A stretch of DNA of 38,172 nt, from NCBI GenBank assembly GCA_051867635.1, contig JBJDYT010000091.1, positions 1 to 38,172 of the forward strand, in the 5' to 3' direction. Shown one piece after another: positions 7,006-15,067 of the stretch; position 1 is the stretch's first letter; each line of letters starts with the position of its first letter. The position numbers and the translations under genes are program-made. This stretch comes from RGIG5472 sp051867635. Lineage in GTDB: Bacteria > Bacillota > Clostridia > Oscillospirales > Oscillospiraceae. The notes under the pieces are model-generated. The model ran no database searches. It was not told the origin of the DNA and worked only from the letters and a program-made list of their open reading frames with translations.

Positions 7006-8277
7006 ATGCCGGAGCATGGGGGAAAAGAGGAGGCCCGCGCCGCGGCGGGCCAGGCGGCGGGATATGCGCGGGCGCTGCTGAAGTGGCTGTTCCTGGCGGT
7101 CGTCGTGGGGGCCGCGGGCGGCGTGGTGGGCTCGCTGTTCCACATCGGCGTGGAGAAGGCGACGGAGCTGCGGGGAGCGTATCCGTGGCTGCTGTGGCTG
7201 CTGCCCGCCGCGGGCGTGTTCATCACGGGGATGTACCGGCTGGCCCATGTGGCGGGCCTCGGCACCAACACGGTCATCGAGTCGGTGCATGAGGGGCGGC
7301 CCATTCCCTGGCTGCTGCTGCCCGCCATCTTCTTCGGCACCATCCTGACCCACCTCTGCGGCGGCAGCGCCGGACGGGAGGGGGCGGCCCTGCAGATGGG
7401 CGGCGACCTGGGCCGCCATGTGGGCGAGCTGCTGCGGCTGGACGACAAGGACCGCCGTCTCGCCACCCTCTGCGGCATGAGCGCGCTGTTCGCGGCCCTC
7501 TTCGGCACGCCCCTCACCGCCACGGTTTTTGCCCTGGAGGTGGTGAGCGTGGGCGTTTTGTACTACGCGGGCTTTGTGCCCTGCATCGTGGCCTCCCTGG
7601 TGGCCTACGGGGTGTCCCTGCTCTTCGGCGTGGCCCCCACCCGTTTCGCCCTGGCCGTGCCGACCGTGGACCCGCCGCTGCTGGTGCGCACGGCGGTGCT
7701 GGCCATCCTCTGCGCCCTGGTGAGCATCCTGCTGTGCGAGACGCTGCACCGTACGGAGCATCTGGCGGCCCGCCTGCAGCCGAACCCCTACCTCCGGGCC
7801 TTCCTGGGGGGCCTGCTCATCGCCGCGGCCACGGTGCTGCTGGGCAGCACGGACTACAACGGCGCGGGCATGGACGTCATCGTACGGGCGGTGGAGCAGG
7901 GGCAGGCCCGGCCCTGGGACTTCCTGCTGAAGCTGCTCTTCACCGCCGTCACCATCGGCTGCGGCTTCAAGGGCGGCGAGGTGGTGCCCACCTTCTTCGT
8001 AGGGGCGACCTTCGGCTGCGCGGCGGCGCCGCTGCTGGGGCTCCCCGGGGGCTTCGGCGCGGCCATCGGCCTTGCGGCGGTGTTCTGCGGGGCGGTGAAC
8101 TGCCCCATGGCCTCCATCCTCCTCAGCGTGGAGCTCTTCGGGGCGGAGGGGCTGAGCTGCTTTGCCCTCGCCTGCGGCATCGGCTATATGCTCTCGGGCT
8201 ACCGGGGGCTGTACAGCAGCCAGACCATCCTCTACTCCAAGCTGAAGGCGGAGTTCATCAATATCCACGCAAAGTAA
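7006..8277 (+). CDS. ClC-family chloride channel/transporter
   Basis: Encodes 423 residues with about ten hydrophobic segments, the normal size for a bacterial ClC core without CBS domains. The anion-pathway signatures are present: GGSAGREGAALQMGG (about residues 119-133), equivalent to the GREGP loop, keeping the gating glutamate (about E125) typical of Cl-/H+ exchangers, and GGEVVPTFFVGATFG (about 323-337), equivalent to GxFxP. The N-terminal selectivity loop is less canonical. It sits in the cytoplasmic membrane as a dimer and moves chloride, or in some clades fluoride; nothing here marks the fluoride type. ATG 7006 follows AAGGAGG by 9 nt. A terminator-like hairpin separates it from the DUF421 gene downstream. 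Confidence 0.92.
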   Translation: MPEHGGKEEARAAAGQAAGYARALLKWLFLAVVVGAAGGVVGSLFHIGVEKATELRGAYPWLLWLLPAAGVFITGMYRLAHVAGLGTNTVIESVHEGRPIPWLLLPAIFFGTILTHLCGGSAGREGAALQMGGDLGRHVGELLRLDDKDRRLATLCGMSALFAALFGTPLTATVFALEVVSVGVLYYAGFVPCIVASLVAYGVSLLFGVAPTRFALAVPTVDPPLLVRTAVLAILCALVSILLCETLHRTEHLAARLQPNPYLRAFLGGLLIAAATVLLGSTDYNGAGMDVIVRAVEQGQARPWDFLLKLLFTAVTIGCGFKGGEVVPTFFVGATFGCAAAPLLGLPGGFGAAIGLAAVFCGAVNCPMASILLSVELFGAEGLSCFALACGIGYMLSGYRGLYSSQTILYSKLKAEFINIHAK

Positions 8278-8300
8278 TAAAAAAATCAAATAAAAAACCG

Positions 8301-8347
8301 CCTCCCGGGGCATACTGTGTCACAGTTATGCTGCGGGAGGTCTTTTT
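8301..8347 (+). terminator. Terminator hairpin whose 3' arm is the next gene's ribosome site
   Basis: CCTCCCG (8301-8307) pairs with CGGGAGG (8334-8340), with further pairing GCATA / TATGC and ACTGT / ACAGT inside, followed by TCTTTTT. The terminal GGGAGG is also the Shine-Dalgarno sequence for ATG 8348, 7 nt later. A-rich DNA lies upstream (8278-8297). Confidence 0.8.
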
Positions 8348-9022
8348 ATGGAAGCGCTGACGATCGTTCTGACGACGCTGCTGTCTCTGGTGGCGCTGTT
8401 TTTGCTGACGAAGCTCATGGGCCACAAGCAGGTCTACCAGATGACCATGTTCGACTATGTGGTGGGCATCACCATCGGCTCCATCGCCGCGGAGATGGCC
8501 ACGGAGCTGGAAAAGCCCTGGCGGCCCCTGCTGGCCATGGTGCTCTACGCTGTCGTGGCCGTTCTCATCTCCGTGGTCACCAACCATTCCCGGGCGGCGC
8601 GCAAGCAGATCAGCGGTACGCCGGTGGTGCTGCTGGACAACGGCAAGCTCTACCGGGAGAGCTTCCGCAAGGCCAAGATGGATCTGGACGATTTCCTCTG
8701 CGCCTGCCGCACGGAGGGGTATTTCGACCTCTCCCAGATCCAGACGGCGCTGCTGGAGCACAACGGCCGCGTCAGCATCCTGCCCGTGGTGGGGGCGCGG
8801 CCGGCGACTCCGGCGGACCTGCGCATCCAGCCGCCCCAGGAGTTTCTCATGACGCCGGTGATCATGGACGGGGAGATCCAATGGGACGCGCTGACGCACC
8901 TGGGCGTGGACGAGACCTGGCTGCGCCGGGCGCTGGAGCGCAAGCGGGGCGGCAGGCCGGAGGAGGTGTTCCTGGCCCTCTGCGACCGGGACAGGGAGCT
9001 GACGGTCTATCCCATGGCGTGA
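8348..9022 (+). CDS. DUF421 (YetF-like) membrane protein
   Basis: Encodes 224 residues. The N-terminus has about three transmembrane helices (residues 1-80) ending in the family-typical MFDYVVGITIGSIAAE (about 36-51), followed by the cytoplasmic DUF421 domain beginning ISGTPVVLLDNGKL (about 89-102) and containing CRTEGYFDLSQIQTALLEHNGRVSILP (about 118-145). Members are common in spore-forming Firmicutes, including YetF/YdfR-like proteins, some linked to germination, but the biochemical role is not established. The start lies at the end of a terminator T tract, with the ribosome site in the hairpin arm. Probably co-transcribed with the small gene 35 nt downstream, as both precede one terminator. 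Confidence 0.9.
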   Translation: MEALTIVLTTLLSLVALFLLTKLMGHKQVYQMTMFDYVVGITIGSIAAEMATELEKPWRPLLAMVLYAVVAVLISVVTNHSRAARKQISGTPVVLLDNGKLYRESFRKAKMDLDDFLCACRTEGYFDLSQIQTALLEHNGRVSILPVVGARPATPADLRIQPPQEFLMTPVIMDGEIQWDALTHLGVDETWLRRALERKRGGRPEEVFLALCDRDRELTVYPMA

Positions 9023-9057
9023 GTCTCGCGCATAGGATGGCCGGGGAGGTGGAGCCT

Positions 9058-9258
9058 ATGGAGGACGCCCTGACGCTGACGACGGCGCTGAATACGCTGG
9101 CGGTGGCGGTGGCGAACTGTATCGAAAGCGAGGAGGAGCTGTCGCTGCTGGGCAGCATGCTGACCCAGCTGGGCGACACGCTGGAGACCATCTCGGCGCA
9201 GCGGGCGCTGCAAAAAAGCAGGGAGGAGGCCTGCTCCCCGTTCCTCGCCATTTCATAA
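9058..9258 (+). CDS. Small hypothetical protein (possibly DUF6774-like)
   Basis: Encodes 66 residues, mostly helical and acidic, with no signal peptide or cysteine pair. The segment LLGSMLTQLGDTLETISAQRAL (roughly residues 30-51) resembles a family of tiny clostridial proteins annotated DUF6774; I recall the pattern but cannot confirm the match. GGGGAGG lies 8 nt before ATG 9058; an in-frame ATG at 9037 lacks such a site. It follows the DUF421 gene by 35 nt and is closed by a strong bidirectional terminator. Function unknown. Confidence 0.7.
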   Translation: MEDALTLTTALNTLAVAVANCIESEEELSLLGSMLTQLGDTLETISAQRALQKSREEACSPFLAIS

Positions 9259-9263
9259 GCGTG

Positions 9264-9305
9264 AAAAGACCGGGACGCCGTCTGCGCGGCGCCCCGGTCT
9301 TTTTC
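9264..9305. terminator. Bidirectional terminator between the small gene and the GT-CsaB gene
   Basis: Arms AAAAGACCGGG (9264-9274) and CCCGGTCTTTT (9293-9303) with an inner CGCCG / CGGCG stem; T-rich on both exits. It serves the two convergent genes. Confidence 0.9.
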
Positions 9306-9311
9306 GTTTCG

Positions 9312-11534
9312 TCAGCCCAGCAGCTCCTCCGCCCGGGCCACGTTCCCGTGCTCGATGGTCCGGAGGCGCTGCACCGCCGCCACCTGGGCGTCCTTGTCGC
9401 CGTAGCGCTGCACCGCCTCATCCGTCAGGCGGAACAGCTCCGCCTCCGTCAGCGTGCCCAGCTCCGCGTAGCGCTCCTCCCCGATGTAGCGGAGGAAGGA
9501 GCTGACCTTCGGGTCGTACACCACGCCCACGAGAGGGGTGCCCTGCCCGGCGGCGAAGATCAGCGTGTGCAGGCGCATGGAGACCACCGCCTCCATGCGG
9601 CTGAGGACGCCGATGATGTCGTCGATGCGGTCGGCGCCGTTGATAAAATAGTGGGGGCAGCGGATGCCCTCCGCCGCGAGAGCCGCGGCCTGGGGGTCCT
9701 GCTTTTTCTCTACCGAGAGGAAAATGGGGGTCAGGCCGTGGACCTCATACACATGCTCCGCCAGACGGCCGAAGAGGGGCGCCTTGGCGGCGAAGCCGTC
9801 CCAGTTTCTAAGCGAAATGGCCATATAGCGCCCCTCCACCGGGATGCCGGCGGAGAGCAGGACGCTGTCGATGCGTTCCGGCTCCGCCGGGGACAGGGTC
9901 AGGGCCGGGTCCGCGGTCAGCTCGATGCGGGGGACGGTGACGCCGATGCGGCGCAGCTCCTCCAGGGAATCCGGCTCCCGCAGGGTGATGGCGTCCACAT
10001 AGCGGTTCAGCACCTTCGCCACCAGCGGGCGGTGCTTTTCCCGCAGCAGCGGGCCGATGCCGCAGCCGTACATCTGCACCCGGCAGCCCGACCGCTTGGC
10101 GGAGAGGATGCTGCAGAGGTAGTACCAGAGGGAGCGGCTGGAGGTCACGTCCTGGATCAGGTTGCCGCCGCCGTTGATGTACAGGCGGCTGCGGCGCATG
10201 GCCCCGTGCCAGGCGAAATAGTGGAAGGTGTGGACGGCGTTGACCCGCAGGGTCAGCCGCGTCTCCTGGGGGTTCCGGGAGACCACGGTGATGGGGATGT
10301 CCCGGTCAATGCTCCGCATCTCGCCGATGATGGCCTGCAAAATGGCGTCGTCGCCGGCGTTGCCCCGGCCGTAGGCACCGCAGATCACCACGCCGTCCCG
10401 CTGCCGCACGCGGCGGTGGTAACGGCGGAGGATCTCGTCGTAGATATGGAGCTGCGTCTCGATGGTGTTTTCCAGGGAGAAGCGGCGGGAGGCCTTCTCG
10501 TACAGCGCCCCGCCCAGCCGGCGGCGCAGCGCTTCATCCTCCGCCAGCTCCTTCAGGCACCGGCCCAGGGCCTCGTCGTCCCCCGCGGGGAAGAGCATGC
10601 CGCTGACGCCGTGGTCGATGAGCTGGGGGATGCCGCCCACCCGGGAGGCCACCGTGGCGAGACGGTGCCGCGCTCCCTCCGTCAGCACATAGGGGAAGGT
10701 CTCGGAGAGGGAGGTGAGGGTGTTGACGTCCAGGGCGTGGTAAAAACGGTCCATGCCGCCGGAGATCCAGCCCGCGAAGCAGACCCGGTCTTCCACGCCC
10801 AGCTCCCGGGCCAGGGCCTGGAGCCGCTCCTTTTCCGCGCCGTCTCCCGCGATGACGAGCCGCAGCTTATCGCACGTCCGGTAGGCATAAGCGAAGCCCC
10901 GGATGAGGGTCGCGATGTCCTTCACCGGGTCCAGCCGGGCCGCGATGCCCACCACTACGCTGTCCTCCTCCACCTGCGCGCCGAGGCTGCGGAGATAGCC
11001 CAGCCTGTCCTCCGTGATCTCGGGCACGGTGAAGTCCAGGCCGTTATAGATGGCGTAAAAGCTCTCCGGCGGGAAGCCCCGGGAGATGAGCAGGTCCACC
11101 ATGGCGTCGGAGACGCCGATGCGGTAGTCCATGTGCCGCAAGGCCCAGGCGTTGATGTTGCCGTATACCAGCGCGCCCATGCGCCGGCCCATGTAGTCCA
11201 GCTTGTAGTCGCTGTGGATGGTGGAGACCACCGGCAGGTCCAGCCGCCGCCGCAGCAGCGCGCCCATCATGTTGGCCCGGGAGCCGTGGCAGTGGATGAC
11301 CTCGTAGCCGCCCTCCCGGATCATGTCCTCCAGCCGGCGGCAGATGCGGGGGATGTTGTTGCCCGCCATGACGGTGGTGGGGATGCCGAGGGCGCGGGCG
11401 TCCGCGGCGAAGTCCCCCTCCCGGAAGGAGACCAGGTGGGCCTCGATATGCTCGTTCAGTCCGCTGAGCAGGCTCAGTAGGTGGGTCTTGGCGCCGCCGG
11501 TGTCGCCGCCGCCGATCAAATGGATCACTTTCAT
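9312..11534 (-). CDS. csaB: Fusion of GT4 glycosyltransferase and CsaB-type polysaccharide pyruvyl transferase
   Basis: Encodes 740 residues, twice the usual CsaB length. Residues 1 to about 372 are a GT4 (GT-B fold) glycosyltransferase: the glycine-rich N-terminus MKVIHLIGGGDTGGAKTHLL, VIHCHGSRANM, the donor-site region GIAARLDPVKDI and SETFPYVLTEG in place of the usual E-x7-E loop. Residues about 378-740 are a polysaccharide pyruvyl transferase: ICGAYGRGNAGDDAIL at its start, LYINGGGNLIQDVTS, YGCGIGPL, and the C-terminal MRLHTLIFAAGQGTPLVGVVYDPKV. CsaB transfers a ketal-linked pyruvate from PEP to secondary wall polymer, creating the ligand for SLH domains. An SLH protein lies 0.85 kb from its start on the other strand. 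The two catalytic halves imply that sugar addition and pyruvylation act on the same polymer; that is inference. ATG 11534 has a modest GGAG site. Confidence 0.9.
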   Translation of the reverse strand: MKVIHLIGGGDTGGAKTHLLSLLSGLNEHIEAHLVSFREGDFAADARALGIPTTVMAGNNIPRICRRLEDMIREGGYEVIHCHGSRANMMGALLRRRLDLPVVSTIHSDYKLDYMGRRMGALVYGNINAWALRHMDYRIGVSDAMVDLLISRGFPPESFYAIYNGLDFTVPEITEDRLGYLRSLGAQVEEDSVVVGIAARLDPVKDIATLIRGFAYAYRTCDKLRLVIAGDGAEKERLQALARELGVEDRVCFAGWISGGMDRFYHALDVNTLTSLSETFPYVLTEGARHRLATVASRVGGIPQLIDHGVSGMLFPAGDDEALGRCLKELAEDEALRRRLGGALYEKASRRFSLENTIETQLHIYDEILRRYHRRVRQRDGVVICGAYGRGNAGDDAILQAIIGEMRSIDRDIPITVVSRNPQETRLTLRVNAVHTFHYFAWHGAMRRSRLYINGGGNLIQDVTSSRSLWYYLCSILSAKRSGCRVQMYGCGIGPLLREKHRPLVAKVLNRYVDAITLREPDSLEELRRIGVTVPRIELTADPALTLSPAEPERIDSVLLSAGIPVEGRYMAISLRNWDGFAAKAPLFGRLAEHVYEVHGLTPIFLSVEKKQDPQAAALAAEGIRCPHYFINGADRIDDIIGVLSRMEAVVSMRLHTLIFAAGQGTPLVGVVYDPKVSSFLRYIGEERYAELGTLTEAELFRLTDEAVQRYGDKDAQVAAVQRLRTIEHGNVARAEELLG

Positions 11535-11564
11535 GAGAAAAAATCTCCGTATCAGAAATTCTGC

Positions 11565-11593
11565 TTGTACAACCGCCGCGATTGCATTATACT
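11565..11593 (+). promoter_or_regulatory. Promoter of the DUF4330 gene
   Basis: TTGTAC (11565-11570), 17 nt, TATACT (11588-11593). It lies inside the expected 5' leader of the divergent csaB transcript. Confidence 0.68.
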
Positions 11594-11631
11594 AAAGCTT
11601 GGTACGGGCTTGCCCGTCCTGTCATCACATC

Positions 11632-11660
11632 ATTATACATTGGCCGTCCTGGGCGGTCAA
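11632..11660 (-). promoter_or_regulatory. Promoter of the GT-CsaB gene
   Basis: Minus strand TTGACC (11655-11660), 17 nt, TATAAT (11632-11637). Its transcript would start near 11625 and run leftward across the DUF4330 promoter, so the two leaders are mutually antisense. Confidence 0.7.
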
Positions 11661-11675
11661 GCGAAGGAGACCCCT

Positions 11676-12146
11676 ATGGAAAAGAAAAGACGCTTCAATA
11701 TCATCGACGTCATCGTGCTGGTGCTGATCCTGGCGGTGGTGGGCTTTTTGGGCTATAAGGTCATGAACAACATCGAAAACCGGGGCGCGGACACCATCAC
11801 GCTGAAATACCAGGTGCTGTACGAGGGCGTGAGCAACGACCTCTACGACGCGGCGGCGGCTCACGTCCCCTCCCAGATTATGGCCTCCGGCGTGCTGTAC
11901 GATTCCTACGTCACCGCCGTGGAGAAGGAGCCCTGCTATGTCTATGAGGACGGCCAGTGGGTGGAGGACCCCTACCACTGCAACCTGATCTTCACCGTGG
12001 AGGGCAACGTGGCCAACGCCACCGTCCTGACCACCGAGGTGGGCAGCCAGGAGGTCCGCGTGGGCAAGGAGCATGTGCTGAAGACGCAGTACCTGGAATT
12101 CGACAAGGGCATCGTGACCTTTGTGGAGTGGGGCAAGGCGGAATAA
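11676..12146 (+). CDS. DUF4330 membrane-anchored protein
   Basis: Encodes 156 residues: a basic cytoplasmic start MEKKRRFNIIDV, one transmembrane helix (about 11-29, VIVLVLILAVVGFLGYKV) and an extracellular beta-rich domain of the DUF4330 type. That domain has a Y-x-V-LYEGVSNDLYDAA stretch (about 47-61) and a closing segment VGKEHVLKTQYLEFDKGIVTFVE. DUF4330 proteins are small, widespread in clostridia and of unknown function; my recollection is that they are often near csaB-type wall-polymer genes, which fits here. It has its own promoter and terminator. The start is chosen by the helix position and the GAAGGAGA site 6 nt upstream. A role in secondary-wall-polymer synthesis or export is inferred from location only. 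Confidence 0.82.
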   Translation: MEKKRRFNIIDVIVLVLILAVVGFLGYKVMNNIENRGADTITLKYQVLYEGVSNDLYDAAAAHVPSQIMASGVLYDSYVTAVEKEPCYVYEDGQWVEDPYHCNLIFTVEGNVANATVLTTEVGSQEVRVGKEHVLKTQYLEFDKGIVTFVEWGKAE

Positions 12147-12183
12147 GGGCCTTGCCGCAGGGTCGAAACAGAAGGCAGAAAAA

Positions 12184-12215
12184 CAGGGCCGGAGGCTTCC
12201 GGCCTTGTTTTTTTT
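12184..12215 (+). terminator. Terminator of the DUF4330 gene
   Basis: GGCCGGA (12187-12193) / TCCGGCC (12198-12204) with flanking C-G and A-T pairs, followed by TTGTTTTTTTT. Confidence 0.88.
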
Positions 12216-12288
12216 GCCCGCCGCCGGGGCGGGAGAGGGAACATATGTAAACTTTATGGAAACTTAAAGAAATAGAGGCCTCTGCGGC

Positions 12289-12317
12289 TTGCAAAGCGCA
12301 GGCCTGTCCCGTATAAT
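12289..12317 (+). promoter_or_regulatory. Promoter of the SLH protein gene
   Basis: TTGCAA (12289-12294), 17 nt, TATAAT (12312-12317), a consensus -10. Two AGGCCT copies (12276-12281 and 12300-12305) with inward GCG/CGC form an imperfect dyad around the -35 box, a possible operator. Confidence 0.75.
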
Positions 12318-12380
12318 GGGCGCAGGACGAAATGGGTGAACTGCGCCCGGCGCGCAACAGGAAAAAGAAAGGATGATCAC

Positions 12381-14951
12381 ATGAAAAAAGCATTGTCCCT
12401 GCTCCTGACCCTCTCCATGGTCATGAGCTTCTTCACCGTCTCCGTGTTTGCGGGGGATGGATCGAGCGTGGTAAACGCTAAAGACCTCACCGTGACCAAG
12501 TCTGCCGATGTCATGGTGGGCCGTACGGCGACGCTGGAGGCGACTCGCCCCAGCGACATCGCTTCGGGCGCTGACGTCGCCTATGCGTGGGAATCCAGTG
12601 ATGCAGCCGTAGCCACGGTTTCCGGCAGCGGCAGCACCGCCACCGTCACCGGCGTTGCGGCAGGCAGCGCCACTATCACCTGCACGGTGACTGCGACCAC
12701 AACCGATGGCAATGGCCAGGAAACTAAAACCTATTATCAGGGCACTTCCGCCGTCACCGTGGATGATGCCACGTACGGGCTGGAATTGAAGAATGATAAA
12801 TCCACCCAGACGCTTAGCCTGGCTAAGGGTACCACCGGTACGCTGGAGGTAACCGGAAACGACGTGCAGTTCGTGAAGATCGAAGGTGAGACGAAAACTC
12901 CCGTGACCCCGCAGCCTGAAGCCGAGGTCAGGTCTGATAACCCTTCTGTTGCCACCATCAGCGGCACCACCATTACCGCTGAGTCTGCCGGCAGCGCCAA
13001 CATCGTTGCCAAGGTGACCTATAAGGGTGCGACCTATTCCGTCACGCTCTGCAAAGTCACTGTCGGCGCGCTGAACGTGAGCAAGACCATTGTCAACGGT
13101 CAGACCGCGAGCCTGTCCGGCCTTGCGGCGGACATCGCCACGCAGCTCAAGACCCTGACGGGTGCTGATACCGCGCCCACCGTCAGCAGCGTTTCCATCG
13201 CCGCCCCCGGCAGCGACAGCATCTTCACGCTGAGCGGCGCCGCCGACGCCAATGTGACGCTGAGCAATTCCCTCACCGTCACCGCCAAGGCCGGCGCCAT
13301 CGGTAGCCAGGACCTGGCTATCACCGTGACGGTTTCCGGCGGCCAGAGCTTCACCGGCACCCTGACCCTCAAGTCCGACTATGCCGGCACCGTCAATGCC
13401 AGCCAGAAGGCCTCCTTTACCAAGGAGGAGTTCTGCCTGGACAGCATCAACAGCACCATTCGGGAAGTGCGCGCGTACAGCGACAGAGTCACGTCTTATG
13501 AAAGCACCTATAATAAGGTCTACACTGTGACGAGCTATCCCGTGACGCCCAGCAGCAACCTGGCGGACTGGACGGAGGAGCTGATCGGCTACGACAGCAA
13601 CAAGGTGGCTTACCGCGTGAATGTCAGCTTCGACGCCGCGGAGTATGACCTGGGCGCGGCCGTGGAGGACGGCGGCACGCCCTTTGCCGCCGACGACTTT
13701 GAGGCCTTCGTGGACGCCGTGGCCAGCGAGCAGTATTGGGCGGGCCTCAACAGCTACAACAGCACCACGTTTGACTATGTGACGTTCAGCACCGTCAGCG
13801 CCAGCGGCAAGTGGGCGCTGAAGCTCGGCAACGTGGCCCTGAAGACCACGGACAAGCTGTCCGCCAGCGACTTCAAGAACGTGACCATCAGCGTGACCCA
13901 GGCCGGCACCTATGATATCCCCTTCTCGGCGTACTACAAGTATCAGAGCACCAGAACCGGCACCCTCACCAGCGCGGTGTATCCCTACTACGGCGTCTTC
14001 CGCATCATCGCCTCCGCCGACGGCGACATCCAGTATGAGGTCTCCTACAACGAGACTGTGACCTTCCGCGCGGCGGACTTCCAGGCCTTCTACCGCACCG
14101 CGGCCTCCAGCAGCACCGCCACGCTGAACTATGTTTCCTTCACCGACGGCCAGCCCCTGGTGGGCGGCCTGTACACCGTCCCCGGCAAGTACACCAGCAG
14201 CTATCAGGTGACGGCTTCCAACACGTTCTATGTCAGCCCCACCGGTACGCAGCTGGCGCTGGGCAGCGTGACCTACGCCGCCGCCAGCAGCCCCAAGACC
14301 CAGTACTCCGTCTATCTCCCCTTCACCGCCTACGGCAGCAGCGGACCCAAGACCGGCGTGGTGGAGATCGTGGTCAACGCGGAGCTGCCCTTCACGGACA
14401 TCGACAAGGACCACACCTTCTATGAGTATATCAAGTATGTCTACAACCACGGCATCATGAACGGCAAGACCACGACCCGCTTCGACGCCGTCAGCCCCGT
14501 GACCCGCGTCCAGCTGGTGACCACCCTGTACCGCATGGCCGGCTCCCCCAGCACCTACAACAACAAGACCCTGGCCTTCAGCGATACCAAGGGCCTCAGC
14601 ACCGAGTTTGCCAACGCCGTGAAGTGGGCGGTGGCCAACAAGATCGTGGAGGGCTATGACGACGGCACCTTCCAGCCCAACGCCGCCGTGACCCGTCAGG
14701 CCATGGTCACCGTGCTGTACCGCTACGCCCAGGGCCGCGGCTTCGACACCAGCGTGGTCAGCCACAACAATCTGGCCCGCTTCAAGGACAGCGGCAAGGT
14801 GGCCTCCTCCATGACCGAGGCGGTGAACTGGGCGGTGGACTTCGGCTTGCTGGGTGGCAACTCCGCCGGCAACCTGAATCCCACCGGCTCCACCACCCGC
14901 GGCGCGGCTGCGAAGATCCTGGCCGTCTTCCACGACACCTATATCGGCTGA
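12381..14951 (+). CDS. Secreted Ig-like (Big2) and S-layer-homology protein
   Basis: Encodes 856 residues. A signal peptide (KKALSLLLTLSMVMSFFTVSVFA, cleavage near residue 24) is followed by two bacterial Ig-like domains (about 28-130 and 138-225; note SSDAAVATVSG and SDNPSVATISG, the typical xxNxxVATVs signature). A long Thr/Ser-rich beta region (about 230-665) has no recognised domain. Three S-layer homology domains close the protein (about 669-727, 731-790 and 797-856), each with a TR motif: VTRVQL, VTRQAM, TTRGAA. SLH triplets bind pyruvylated secondary wall polymer, so the protein is likely exported and held on the wall by the product of the nearby csaB. ATG 12381 is preceded by AAAGGATG; no signal peptide is found at the earlier in-frame start. 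Monocistronic, with a strong promoter and terminator. Adhesin or S-layer function is inferred. Confidence 0.93.
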   Translation: MKKALSLLLTLSMVMSFFTVSVFAGDGSSVVNAKDLTVTKSADVMVGRTATLEATRPSDIASGADVAYAWESSDAAVATVSGSGSTATVTGVAAGSATITCTVTATTTDGNGQETKTYYQGTSAVTVDDATYGLELKNDKSTQTLSLAKGTTGTLEVTGNDVQFVKIEGETKTPVTPQPEAEVRSDNPSVATISGTTITAESAGSANIVAKVTYKGATYSVTLCKVTVGALNVSKTIVNGQTASLSGLAADIATQLKTLTGADTAPTVSSVSIAAPGSDSIFTLSGAADANVTLSNSLTVTAKAGAIGSQDLAITVTVSGGQSFTGTLTLKSDYAGTVNASQKASFTKEEFCLDSINSTIREVRAYSDRVTSYESTYNKVYTVTSYPVTPSSNLADWTEELIGYDSNKVAYRVNVSFDAAEYDLGAAVEDGGTPFAADDFEAFVDAVASEQYWAGLNSYNSTTFDYVTFSTVSASGKWALKLGNVALKTTDKLSASDFKNVTISVTQAGTYDIPFSAYYKYQSTRTGTLTSAVYPYYGVFRIIASADGDIQYEVSYNETVTFRAADFQAFYRTAASSSTATLNYVSFTDGQPLVGGLYTVPGKYTSSYQVTASNTFYVSPTGTQLALGSVTYAAASSPKTQYSVYLPFTAYGSSGPKTGVVEIVVNAELPFTDIDKDHTFYEYIKYVYNHGIMNGKTTTRFDAVSPVTRVQLVTTLYRMAGSPSTYNNKTLAFSDTKGLSTEFANAVKWAVANKIVEGYDDGTFQPNAAVTRQAMVTVLYRYAQGRGFDTSVVSHNNLARFKDSGKVASSMTEAVNWAVDFGLLGGNSAGNLNPTGSTTRGAAAKILAVFHDTYIG

Positions 14952-14980
14952 GAGCTTACGGCCTCATACGCGCAAAGAGA

Positions 14981-15011
14981 GGGACGCACCCATGGGTGCG
15001 TCCCTTTTTTT
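14981..15011 (+). terminator. Terminator of the SLH protein gene
   Basis: A perfect 24-nt palindrome, GGGACGCACCC (14981-14991) and its complement (14994-15004), followed by seven T. Confidence 0.92.
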
Positions 15012-15028
15012 GCCCCTGCAGGGGAACA

Positions 15029-15064
15029 GCAAGGCGGGCCGCGCTCCGGCGCGGCCCGCCTTGC
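15029..15064 (-). terminator. Strong hairpin after the SSB-like gene
   Basis: A 16-bp perfect GC stem (15029-15044 with 15049-15064) starts just after the SSB-like stop codon. On the minus strand it is followed by TGTTCCCC, not a T tract, so it may block decay or need a factor to terminate. Confidence 0.55.
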
Positions 15065-15067
15065 GGA

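Noticed and set aside
12264..14933. Very long open frame antisense to the SLH protein gene
   Set aside because: It is a product of GC-rich codon structure: low-complexity Gly/His/Val/Ala translation, no ribosome site, and it lies wholly opposite a gene with clear domains.
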